A stretch of DNA of 49,032 nt from the NCBI GenBank assembly GCA_029945625.1, contig JAQSCW010000008.1:1-49032 (forward strand), written 5' to 3'. Shown here one piece after another: positions 36,605-44,391 of this stretch (the stretch's first letter is position 1; each line of letters opens with the position of its first letter). This DNA is from a bacterium. GTDB lineage: Bacteria > Bacteroidota > Bacteroidia > B-17B0 > Aurantibacillaceae. Below the pieces are notes generated by a model that was given only the letters and a program-made list of their open reading frames with translations, did no database searches and was not told the origin of the DNA. Position numbers and translations under genes: made by a program.

Positions 36605-38584
36605 TTGAGCCGCTTTGCCCTCATAGTCGTTGTTTTGCTTGCCAGAATGCATTCGTATGGCCAATGGGATCTTACCATTAGCAGTAAAGTGGAAAAAGAA
36701 GGAAAGGGTTTAGGTGGCGCAAAAATAGAATTGATCCAAGGCACCAAAGTTGTTTCTGAAATGACAAGTGCTTCTAATGGCGAATTCAAAGTGGAAGTGC
36801 CTCCAAACGGAGAGTTCATAATTCAGGTGTCTTACCCAAATTGTAATACCAAAAAATTTCAGGTCTTTACCCGCGGAGTACCACCCGATGTGGCTGCCGA
36901 CGATTTTAAGCCCAAATACAAAATTGGAGGGTTCACCATGAAAGAACCCTTGCCGGGCATTGATTATTCGGCATTAAAAAACCCCATGGTAAAAATTGTT
37001 TACTTCCCTGAAATAGGAAAATTTGACCATGTGGATGATCATACCGGTGCCATGCTCACGGCTCTCGATAAAATTAGAGCAGCCGAACAAGATCTGATTG
37101 ACCGGCAGGAGCAAGCAGTGAAGGACGGTGATGAGGCACTCAAAAAGAATGATTGTGTGTTGGCAAAATCGAATTATGAAAAAGCCATCAAGTTAATTCC
37201 CCAAAAACCTTACGACGATCTTCCAAAAGCCCAGATCCTGAAATGTGATAAGTGTATTGCCGATAAGGACGAAGGAGGCAAAAAAGCCGCAGAAACGGCT
37301 GCAGCTGCAGCGGCTGCACAGAAATTGGCTCAGGAAAAGGCGGCCGCAGAAAAACTTGCCGCAGAAAAAGCAGCAGCCGACAAAATGCTTGCCGAGAAAG
37401 CAGCAGCAGAAAAGAAGGCCGCTGATGATCTTGCCAAAGCCCAACAGGAAAAAGCAGCGAAGGAACTAGCAGAAAAAACAAAAGCTGAATCGGAAAGACT
37501 GGCGAAAGAGAAAGCGACGGCAGATAAATTGACGAAAGAAAAAGCAGAAGCAGATAAGAAGGCAGCAGAGGAACAGGCCAAAGTTCAACAAGAAAAATTG
37601 GCAAAAGAAAAAAGCGAATCAGAACGTTTAGCCAAAGAAAAGGAAGCCGCAGATAAACTCGCTAAAGAAAAAGCGGAAGCAGATAAGAAAGCTGCCGAGG
37701 AATCGACGAAGAGTCAACAGGAAAAGTTGGTAAAAGAAAAAGCGGAAGCGGACCGCCTGGCGGCTGAGAAAGCGGCGGCGGATAAACTAGCAAAAGAAAA
37801 AGCAGAAGCGGATAAAAAAGCTGCCGCCGAACTTTCTAAACAAGAACAGGAAAAGCTGGCAAAGGAAAACGCTACTAAAGCAAAAGCAGAATCAGATCGT
37901 TTAGCAAAAGAAAAAGAAGTTACTGATAGGGCGGCAAAAGAAAAGGCGGAAGCTGATCGTCTTCAAGCGGAGCAGGAGAAACTGGCGAAAGAAAAAATTA
38001 CGGTGCCTCCTCCTCCAAAACCTGATAATAGTAATGCCGAAGCCGCTCGTCTCGCAAAAGAAAAAGAAGCGGCCGATAAATTGGCGAAAGAAAAAGCGGC
38101 GGCAGATGAAAAGAAGTTGAAAGACCAAAAGAAAGCAGAATCGGAGCGCTTGGCAAAAGAGAAAGTTGAACAGGACGCGCGAAAAAAAGCTGAAGCAGAG
38201 AAACTTGCCAAAGAAACTGTTGCAAAAGAAAAACCAAAAGAGATTGCTAAAGAACAGAAGCCTGTGGCAGAAGAGAAAGTATATGTAAACCCGAAAAAAG
38301 AATCGGATCCAACTAATAATGCGGTGATCATTCCCAAAGATCAGAGTCCGGGCTCAACCAAGACCAAAGAAATTGGGTCATCAAAAGCGAAAATGGGAAT
38401 CCCTATTGTTTTAGGCGCCGACAATTATAAATTGAGTATTAAAAAGGCGGACGACTATTATAAAATGAAACGCTACGACGAAGCCAAAATTGCTTATGAG
38501 GAGGCGCTTTCTTATAAGGCCAATGATGCTTATGCCAAAAGTAGATTGGAATTGATTGCAAACATCAATCAGGCTAAGAAATAA
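36605..38584 (+). CDS. TolA-like secreted Ala/Lys/Glu-repeat protein with C-terminal TPR
   Basis: A 659-residue exported protein starting at TTG. Signal peptide 1-20 (MSRFALIVVVLLARMHSYGQ). Residues about 22-90 look like a carboxypeptidase-regulatory-like domain (GGAKIELIQGTKVVSEMTS), residues 165-210 a TPR-like pair, and residues about 225-565 a long single helix built of AEKAAADKLAKEKAEADKK-type repeats resembling the TolA stalk. The end (about 605-659, ADDYYKMKRYDEAKIAYEEALSY) is a TPR. The helix may span the periplasm. No Tol/Pal neighbour is present. The repeat codons vary, so it is an old repeat rather than a recent expansion. Confidence 0.78.
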   Translation: MSRFALIVVVLLARMHSYGQWDLTISSKVEKEGKGLGGAKIELIQGTKVVSEMTSASNGEFKVEVPPNGEFIIQVSYPNCNTKKFQVFTRGVPPDVAADDFKPKYKIGGFTMKEPLPGIDYSALKNPMVKIVYFPEIGKFDHVDDHTGAMLTALDKIRAAEQDLIDRQEQAVKDGDEALKKNDCVLAKSNYEKAIKLIPQKPYDDLPKAQILKCDKCIADKDEGGKKAAETAAAAAAAQKLAQEKAAAEKLAAEKAAADKMLAEKAAAEKKAADDLAKAQQEKAAKELAEKTKAESERLAKEKATADKLTKEKAEADKKAAEEQAKVQQEKLAKEKSESERLAKEKEAADKLAKEKAEADKKAAEESTKSQQEKLVKEKAEADRLAAEKAAADKLAKEKAEADKKAAAELSKQEQEKLAKENATKAKAESDRLAKEKEVTDRAAKEKAEADRLQAEQEKLAKEKITVPPPPKPDNSNAEAARLAKEKEAADKLAKEKAAADEKKLKDQKKAESERLAKEKVEQDARKKAEAEKLAKETVAKEKPKEIAKEQKPVAEEKVYVNPKKESDPTNNAVIIPKDQSPGSTKTKEIGSSKAKMGIPIVLGADNYKLSIKKADDYYKMKRYDEAKIAYEEALSYKANDAYAKSRLELIANINQAKK

Positions 38585-38963
38585 TTGCGTGTCACCTCAA
38601 AAAAACCGGACTCAGGCCCATTGCATAAACCCGAGTCCGGCTGATAACCATGACAAATTTAGTGTCCTTTAGTACCCGTGTCCCACGTTTGCTCCTGCAA
38701 TTGTGCCGGTTTATGGTTGCTAAGAATAAGGTAAAAGTAGAGGCCCGGTATTAGGGGAGTGTTATGGATTAATTAGGGCAATGTTGTGATTGTTCAGAAT
38801 CCGGAAAATCTATAAACATTTTTGGAAGCTTGTTGATTTCTTTTAACCGACCGGTCACAGCTCTGCGCCGAAAACGTTCAGAAAACATTCTGCATGTGAG
38901 GTAGCAAAATAAAATTATGCCGTATACAATTGGGATTATTAATGAGTAATTTTACAAGTGTCT
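38585..38963. other. 379-bp gap with a hairpin, no gene
   Basis: An 8-bp perfect inverted repeat, CCGGACTC at 38606-38613 with GAGTCCGG at 38633-38640, lies just past the TolA-like gene; it is probably part of transcript termination, though no T-run follows. The rest has no supportable ORF. A TAATTTTA box at 38948 is close to the hydrolase start. Confidence 0.6.
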
Positions 38964-39803
38964 ATGAACCTTCTCAGCAATTTTGTACTCGAGCATCTTC
39001 ACAAAAAACCAATTCTTTTGGATGTATTTTACAACGCAAATAAACAAAAGAAGCCCCTGCTTATTTTTGCACACGGCTTTAAAGGGTTTAAAGACTGGGG
39101 CCATTTTAATGCTCTTGGTGCTCACTTAGCCACAAAGGATCTGGTATTTGTAAAATTTAATTTTTCGCATAATGGCACAACCGTTCAGCATCCCGATTCT
39201 TTTGAAGACCTTGAAGCTTTTGGAAACAATAACTACACCCTTGAGCTCGACGACCTAAAACGTGTGATGGATTGGGCGCTCTTGGAAGCTCCTTTGCAGG
39301 AGGAAATAGATCATGAGCGTTTGTATTTATTGGGACACAGCCGCGGCGGCGGTATTTGCATTATTAAGGCGGCTGAAGATCCGCGTGTAAAAAAATTGGT
39401 CACCTGGGCTTCGGTCTGTGATTTTCTGAACCGAAATAAAAAGAAAACCATTGAAACATGGCAGCGCGATGGTGTGGTGTATGCCACCAACGCCCGCACC
39501 AAACAAAAGATGCCTCTGTATTATCAATTCTTTGAAGACCAACAAAACAATAAAGAACGTTTTCACATTGTTCGTGCAGCCAAGTCATTAACAATCCCAT
39601 TTTTGATTATTCATGGCACTGCCGATGAGGCAGTGGAAGTGGCGGAAGCACAACACCTACATCAGGCAGCAAAGCTAAGCGAGCTATTTTTGGTGGAAGG
39701 GGCCGGACATACATTTGATGTGAAGCACCCATTTCAAGAGTCGAATTTTCCTGCGCATGCCCAAAGGGTGATCGACAAAACTATCGAATTCCTTAAGGAA
39801 TAA
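38964..39803 (+). CDS. alpha/beta hydrolase
   Basis: A 279-residue cytosolic hydrolase. The oxyanion loop is IFAHGFKGFKDW (34-45), the nucleophile is Ser126 in GHSRGGG, the acid Asp lies in HGTADEAVEV and the His in EGAGHTFD, giving a full catalytic triad in order. It is probably an esterase or peptidase of the dienelactone-hydrolase-like group; the substrate is unknown. I use the ATG at 38964; a GTG two codons upstream is possible. yceH follows after 67 bases. Confidence 0.88.
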   Translation: MNLLSNFVLEHLHKKPILLDVFYNANKQKKPLLIFAHGFKGFKDWGHFNALGAHLATKDLVFVKFNFSHNGTTVQHPDSFEDLEAFGNNNYTLELDDLKRVMDWALLEAPLQEEIDHERLYLLGHSRGGGICIIKAAEDPRVKKLVTWASVCDFLNRNKKKTIETWQRDGVVYATNARTKQKMPLYYQFFEDQQNNKERFHIVRAAKSLTIPFLIIHGTADEAVEVAEAQHLHQAAKLSELFLVEGAGHTFDVKHPFQESNFPAHAQRVIDKTIEFLKE

Positions 39804-39870
39804 TTGATCACCTCCATTATCTTTTTTTTGCGTCTAACAATTTATTACCTTTCCACCACTAAGCAAGACT

Positions 39871-40521
39871 ATGGACAAGGACGCCTCATTACCGATATTA
39901 AGCCCCGAAGAAATTCGCGTTTTGGGTGCACTCATTGAGAAAAGCAAAACCACACCCGATTATTACCCAATGTCATTAAATGCGCTCACTGCCGCCTGCA
40001 ATCAAAAGACGTCCCGTTATCCGGTGGTGGATTACGACGAAGAAACGGTGGTTCTGGCCCTGAACAGTCTTAAAGGACAAAGTCTGGTAGCTACTGCTAT
40101 TGGCGGCGGTTCCAGAACCATGAAATACAAACACAATTTCACCACGGTGTTTGATGTATCGCCCGAAGAACTGGCGATTTTATGTCTATTAATGATCAGA
40201 GGTCCGCAAACTCCGGGAGAACTCAATACCAATTCCGCACGTTTGATTGAATTCAGATCATTGGAATCGGTACACGCTGCACTGTATAAGTTACAGCATT
40301 CAAATCCCCCTTTTGTGCTGGAGTTACCGAAACGGCCGGGACAAAAAGAAGCGCGTTTTGTTCATTTGCTCTCGGGCACTGTGAGCTTTGAGGATTACGA
40401 TCAGGTGGAGGAGCCCGCGCGCAAAAATGTTTCTCATTTGGAGGAGCGGATGGAAAAATTGGAGAAGGAGCTCGCTGAGGTAAAGGAGAATCTCGATAAA
40501 TTGATGAAACAACTTTCCTGA
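39871..40521 (+). CDS. yceH: YceH family (DUF480) winged-helix protein
   Basis: A 216-residue protein. The N-terminal winged helix has LSPEEIRVLGALIEKSKTTPDYYPMSLNAL followed by ACNQKTSRYPVVDYDE, the DUF480 signature. The second winged helix includes LLMIRGPQTPGELNTNSARL, and the end (about 185-216, HLEERMEKLEKELAEVKENL) is a coiled coil. The family function is unknown; its folds suggest nucleic-acid or protein binding. Length is standard. Confidence 0.93.
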   Translation: MDKDASLPILSPEEIRVLGALIEKSKTTPDYYPMSLNALTAACNQKTSRYPVVDYDEETVVLALNSLKGQSLVATAIGGGSRTMKYKHNFTTVFDVSPEELAILCLLMIRGPQTPGELNTNSARLIEFRSLESVHAALYKLQHSNPPFVLELPKRPGQKEARFVHLLSGTVSFEDYDQVEEPARKNVSHLEERMEKLEKELAEVKENLDKLMKQLS

Positions 40522-40577
40522 TAATAACTATGTAATAGTACTTCCCACAACATGTGATAACCTTTAAAACAGTGATC

Positions 40578-41042
40578 ATGGCAAAACAGAAAAAATCAGC
40601 AGGTAAAAAAAAGGCAGCCAAGTCTCCGATGAAGGCGGCGAAGAAAGGTGCAAAAAAGGTTGTCAAAAAAAAGGCCGCAAAAAAAGCCAAAAAAACTAAG
40701 CCTCGTAAAAAAAGAGAAGACCTGAATTGTTTTCTCACCACGGCCTGTGTGCGACATTTTGGATTGCGCGATAATGGTTACGAATTAAATACCCTCCGGA
40801 ATTTTAGAGATACCTATCTAAGTTCCAATGCTTCGGGAAAAAAGTTGATACTTGAGTATTACCGCATCTCACCCTTGATTCTTGAGAGTATTGAAAAGGA
40901 TCCGCAAAAAGAAAAAATCTTCCACTATATTCATGAACAAGTTCTTGAGGCGTGCAAAGAAATAGAACTAAAAAAACTTTCTGCGGCCAGAAATACCTAT
41001 ATGGTCTTAGTTCAAAACCTTAAACACCAGTATTTGTCTTAG
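40578..41042 (+). CDS. lysine-rich-tailed CFI-box-CTERM-like protein
   Basis: A 154-residue protein in two parts. Residues 1-46 are histone H1-like: Lys and Ala in KKAAK patterns, with no acidic residue before Arg/Glu at 46-47. Residues 50-110 carry the CFI-box pattern NCFLTTACVRHFGL, LRNFRDTYLSS and YYRISPLIL, normally found at the C-terminus of larger bacterial proteins. The tail is expected to bind nucleic acid or an acidic partner. The ATG at 40578 is preferred; the frame upstream (40554) begins with GTG and adds eight unlike residues. It is downstream of yceH and has its own spacing of 56 bases. Confidence 0.72.
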   Translation: MAKQKKSAGKKKAAKSPMKAAKKGAKKVVKKKAAKKAKKTKPRKKREDLNCFLTTACVRHFGLRDNGYELNTLRNFRDTYLSSNASGKKLILEYYRISPLILESIEKDPQKEKIFHYIHEQVLEACKEIELKKLSAARNTYMVLVQNLKHQYLS

Positions 41043-41053
41043 TTATTCTAAAG

Positions 41054-41148
41054 GTTCATAAGCAGTTCATAAGCGGTGCATAAGCGGTTAATCCAATCTT
41101 AATAAGCTGTTCGCAAGTAGTTCACAAAGCGTTCACAAGCGGTTAATC
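41054..41148. repeat. two sets of three 11-bp direct repeats (iteron-like)
   Basis: The consensus is GTTCAYAAGCG. Set 1: units at 41054, 41065 and 41076, then GTTAATC (41087-41093). Set 2: units at 41109, 41120 and 41131, then GTTAATC again (41142-41148). The two sets start 55 bp apart, five unit lengths, so all lie on about the same helix face. The array is in the intergenic region between the CFI-box gene and the DUF2461 gene, upstream of a -7 box at 41213. Confidence 0.9.
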
Positions 41149-41212
41149 ACGTGTTAATACAAAAGGAATGGTTTGTGAAATACTGAAGATGAGCTCTTTA
41201 AAAATATTACTT

Positions 41213-41220
41213 TACCTTTG
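41213..41220 (+). promoter_or_regulatory. -7 box (TACCTTTG) of the DUF2461 gene
   Basis: TACCTTTG fits TAnnTTTG and ends six bases before the ATG at 41227. The transcript would therefore be nearly leaderless. The 11-bp repeat array lies 65 bases upstream and could be an operator for it. Confidence 0.5.
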
Positions 41221-41226
41221 GCTCCT

Positions 41227-41916
41227 ATGAAAAAAGCAGTCATTCAAGCCTCTAATCTCGAATTCCTTAAACTTCTTAAAAAAAACAATAACCGCGATTG
41301 GTTCAATGCGCATAAGGATCGTTATTTGACCGAACTCGATCACATCGTTCATTTTGCCGATGCCCTGCTCCTCGAAATGAACAAACACGATGTGATTGAA
41401 AATCCCAGTGGAAAAAAATCCCTGTTTCGTATTTACCGAGACGTGCGTTTTTCGAAAGACAAACAGCCATATAATAATTGGTTCAGTGGAGCATTTAAGC
41501 GGGCTACCAAAGCACGCAGAGGTTCTTATTATTTTCACATCGAACCCGGTAATTCTTTTGCCGGCGGGGGCTTTTGGGGTCCAGAACCGGCCGACCTTAA
41601 GCGGGTGCGTGATGAATTTGCAGCTGATCCGGCACCTTTCCGAAAAATAGTGAAGAGCAAAGGGTTTAAAGATAATTTTGGCAGCCTCGAGGGCGAACAG
41701 CTCAAAACGTCGCCAAAAGGCTTCAATGCAGATGATCCGGCCATTGACCTCATTCGTTACAAACAATACCTGGTGATGAAAAAATTTACCGATAAAGAAG
41801 TGATGAGTCCTGATTTTTTGAAAAAACTCAACGATACGTTTAAACAGATGCGTCCGTTTTTTAATTACATGAGTGAAGTGCTAACGACAGATGTGAATGG
41901 AGAATCGGTGTTGTAG
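41227..41916 (+). CDS. DUF2461 (TIGR02453) family protein
   Basis: A 229-residue protein. The pattern FLKLLKKNNNRDWFNAHKDRY near the start, FRIYRDVRFSKDKQPYN, GGGFWGPEPADLKRVRDEF and the later SPKGFNADDPAIDLIRYKQYLV are standard for DUF2461, a widespread soluble family without assigned function. I use the ATG at 41227. The gene is convergent with the aminotransferase at 41994; a small hairpin (CAAGGT/ACCTTG, 41967-41983) lies between. Confidence 0.92.
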   Translation: MKKAVIQASNLEFLKLLKKNNNRDWFNAHKDRYLTELDHIVHFADALLLEMNKHDVIENPSGKKSLFRIYRDVRFSKDKQPYNNWFSGAFKRATKARRGSYYFHIEPGNSFAGGGFWGPEPADLKRVRDEFAADPAPFRKIVKSKGFKDNFGSLEGEQLKTSPKGFNADDPAIDLIRYKQYLVMKKFTDKEVMSPDFLKKLNDTFKQMRPFFNYMSEVLTTDVNGESVL

Positions 41917-41993
41917 AAAATGAGCAGTAGTATAAGGCCGAGAATTTTGTTCAGTTCTTACTGAGGCAAGGTTCAGTACCTTGGTGAATGACA

Positions 41994-43178
41994 TTAGTGA
42001 CGACCCGAAACTTTAATAAAATCAGTAGTTTGCAGGATCTCTTTTAATTCAGAATACAATCTATCCAGATCTTCCTGCGAATTAAAAGCATTGATCGAAT
42101 ACCGCATGTACACTTCTTTATCCTGCCGCATCACGGGAATTTCAATGCTGTAGGTATTGAATAAAAGTGCTTGCAGCTTCTCGGGCTCCCGGGTGTTTAC
42201 CGGAATACTAAACATTTGCCCAAGAAATTCATCGTTGAGTGGACACAAGGGTGTTGTTCCAAGTAGTTCACAAAATCGAAGGGCATTGGCTTTCACCAAG
42301 TCCCTGCATTGTTTTGCTACCTCTTCCCAATGATTTTCTTTTAAGAATTGGATTGTTCGAGGCACCGTTAAAAAGGCGGAGAAATCGCGGGTGCCCTGCA
42401 TTTGATGGTAGTCTATAAATTGAGAATAAGAAGGAGACGCACTTTCGTAACCCCAACTCACTACCAAGGGGTCGATCTTCTTTTGAAATTCTTTTTTTAC
42501 ATATAAAAATGAACAGCCTTTCGGACTCATCATCCATTTGTGACAAGCACCTATGTATATGTCGGCCCTTAAAGTGGCCAAATTTAGAGGAATATGACCG
42601 GGTACATGCGCGCCGTCAACAATGGTAAGCAGTCCCTTTTCTTTGGCGATGTCACAAATTTCTTTTACCGGTAATATAAGTGCAGTACTACTGGTAATTT
42701 GACTAATGTGAATGGCTTTTGTGTTTTTTCGCAAGCCCTTAAAAAAATCGTCTATGAATTTTTCCTTTGAACTCAGTGGGAGCTCAATAGTCTGACGAAC
42801 ATACCGAGCGTTTTTTTGTTTGCAGTAATAATTTAGTGCGCGATCGCTGGCGCCGTATTCAATATTGGTGCTTAATATTTCATCACCTGGTTTCAGATCT
42901 AGGCTCTTTAATACAATATTGAGACCATAAGAGGGATTGGTAACAAATACCAAATCGTCGCTGGGGCAATTGATATACGAAGCCAATGCTTCTCGCGATT
43001 CTTTCAGGTATTTAACTCCATTGACGGCAATAAATTGCACGGGTTCAAATTCCAGTTCGCGCTGCCATTTTTGATAATCGTCGAAGATGGGTTTAGGACA
43101 AGCGCCAAACGAGCCAAAATTCAAAAATGTAATGTCGGGATTGAGAAGAAATTGAGATGTTAAAGTTGAATCCATCAT
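41994..43178 (-). CDS. class V aminotransferase family protein (isopenicillin-N epimerase-like)
   Basis: A 394-residue PLP enzyme of fold type I. Conserved positions: NFGSFGACPKPIFDDY near the N-terminus, Asp188 in TIVDGAHVPGH (pyridine nitrogen) and the Schiff-base Lys214 in GACHKWMMSPKG. Length and order match class V members annotated as isopenicillin-N epimerase or cysteine desulfurase-like; the substrate is unknown and no penicillin biosynthesis genes occur. ATG at 43178 or 43175. Spacing of 63 bases to the gene upstream on the same strand. Confidence 0.88.
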   Translation of the reverse strand: MMDSTLTSQFLLNPDITFLNFGSFGACPKPIFDDYQKWQRELEFEPVQFIAVNGVKYLKESREALASYINCPSDDLVFVTNPSYGLNIVLKSLDLKPGDEILSTNIEYGASDRALNYYCKQKNARYVRQTIELPLSSKEKFIDDFFKGLRKNTKAIHISQITSSTALILPVKEICDIAKEKGLLTIVDGAHVPGHIPLNLATLRADIYIGACHKWMMSPKGCSFLYVKKEFQKKIDPLVVSWGYESASPSYSQFIDYHQMQGTRDFSAFLTVPRTIQFLKENHWEEVAKQCRDLVKANALRFCELLGTTPLCPLNDEFLGQMFSIPVNTREPEKLQALLFNTYSIEIPVMRQDKEVYMRYSINAFNSQEDLDRLYSELKEILQTTDFIKVSGRH

Positions 43179-43241
43179 GAAAAAAAAAATCTAATATATG
43201 AATATTTTACACAGCAGGCTGTCGCAACAAATAGCAGGGCA

Positions 43242-43997
43242 TTAGTGAAGGCTAAAAATAAACTTAATATTACCGGCCGTACTCCCCAAATAATAAGTTT
43301 TGGTATCAAAAGGTGCTGAGGGATCTTTTACCGGATACCTCTCAAATGTTTTTCGATTCACTAAAAAATGGGAGGGAGGCAGGTCGCTGTGTTTCTTAAA
43401 TCCCGAGCGTATAAAAGAACTGCCATCCGATAATTGTTTGTCAACATAGGTCATAACATCGCCGGCTTGTTTTTCTATGACAAAATGTTTTAAAAGTTTG
43501 GTCAGTCCGCCGGCCACGGTGATTCCTGTTTTGCTACAAAATCGAATAAGTTCGTACGATCGTTCGTGTTCCAAAAGGCGATTCATTTTGCGTCCTTTCG
43601 AAAATGAAGCAAGTGCCAGGAGTTCTTCCTTATAATACAAACCATAATTGCCGGCGCTCGAAGTAGCGTTCATCAAATGGTAGCGATTCAAAAAATTTTC
43701 CGCCTCAGATTTTGTCACTTTTTTTAGCGCACAATTTCTCGCAAAAATTACCCGGTTTAATTTTAGTTTTGAACGAACAATCGAGACAATTTTTTCAGGA
43801 GCGGTCATGAGTAAATCGAGTGGCAACATGGCCTGATCTTGTATATCAGAGGGAAAAGTTTCTTCGCTTACTAAATAGACTGTAAATAAATTAGCGTGAT
43901 TTGAAAAACTGAGGAGTTGATTGGAATAGGATGTGTGAACCGAATGTTTATTTAATTCAGTGCCCACAAATTGGATCTGCGCTTCGATGCTTTTCAC
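43242..43997 (-). CDS. protein resembling phage/Mom-like GNAT-fold proteins
   Basis: A 251-residue protein starting at GTG. The C-terminal two thirds contain VTKSEAENFLNRYHLMN, YGLYYKEELLALASFSKGR, YELIRFCSKTGITVAGGLTKLLKHF and DVMTYVDKQLSDGSSFIRSGFKK. This order (HL, YGLyy, ElIRfc, GG.sKLl, Y.D, GF) is one I associate with phage and nuclease-associated proteins with a GNAT-like fold, related in layout to the Mom DNA modifier. The first 90 residues have the look of a beta-rich nuclease-like region but no catalytic motif is clear. The assignment is by pattern memory and is not certain. Confidence 0.5.
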   Translation of the reverse strand: MKSIEAQIQFVGTELNKHSVHTSYSNQLLSFSNHANLFTVYLVSEETFPSDIQDQAMLPLDLLMTAPEKIVSIVRSKLKLNRVIFARNCALKKVTKSEAENFLNRYHLMNATSSAGNYGLYYKEELLALASFSKGRKMNRLLEHERSYELIRFCSKTGITVAGGLTKLLKHFVIEKQAGDVMTYVDKQLSDGSSFIRSGFKKHSDLPPSHFLVNRKTFERYPVKDPSAPFDTKTYYLGSTAGNIKFIFSLH

Positions 43998-44142
43998 CGG
44001 GTGAAGGTATGAAAATCATTTTAGTGAAAGGTTACAGCACGTAAGCTAAGCTCTGTTTTCGCGATTTGGAGGCACAGCCCCAATCAATCAGTATTTCCGT
44101 GGAGATAGAATGAAAATGGATTTTAATTTTGATAAGATGCCT

Positions 44143-44291
44143 GAATCCGCGTGAAGGATTGAGCCATTGTTTGAGCTCCTTTTTGCTCCAAAATTAGCCC
44201 TGGCAAAAAGAGCGAGTGGCGAAAGCCTGACCCCTGAAGCAGAAAAACCAGGAATTGTTTTGGTGCGTTTTTTGCTTCAGGGGACACGCCC
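44143..44291 (+). repeat. dispersed hairpin element, copy B (plus orientation, degenerate)
   Basis: Shares CCGCGTGAAGGATTG, GCGAAAGCCTGACCCC, the CTGAAGC...GCTTCAG hairpin and an ACACGCCC end with copies A (10927) and C (45710). The first half is degenerate. It sits in the 394-bp gap between the GNAT-like gene and the KdnA-like gene; outside it that gap holds no supportable gene. Confidence 0.75.
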
Positions 44292-44337
44292 AAAAAAACT
44301 TCTCCCCAAATTTCGGCTTGACTCTGATCCCGCATGA

Positions 44338-44371
44338 TAAAAAAAATCCGCTCAAAAAAAAGCAAGCGGAT
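44338..44371 (-). terminator. rho-independent terminator of the KdnA-like gene
   Basis: On the minus strand, ATCCGCT (44371-44365) pairs with AGCGGAT (44352-44346) around a T-rich loop and ends in a run of eight T. It lies 20 bases past the stop of the minus-strand gene. Confidence 0.85.
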
Positions 44372-44391
44372 CAGTTATACATTAAAATAAA

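Noticed and set aside
37188-37604. Long minus-strand Leu/Phe-rich ORFs opposite the TolA-like gene
   Set aside because: They are the antisense of Ala/Lys/Glu codon repeats and look membrane-like only for that reason.
40253-40741. Minus-strand 162-residue ORF with Phe/Ala-rich segments
   Set aside because: Antisense of the lysine-rich tail and of yceH; no start signal or neighbour supports it.
41054-41148. Chromosomal or plasmid replication origin
   Set aside because: No DnaA-box pattern, no dnaA or rep gene nearby; only the iteron-like spacing suggests it.
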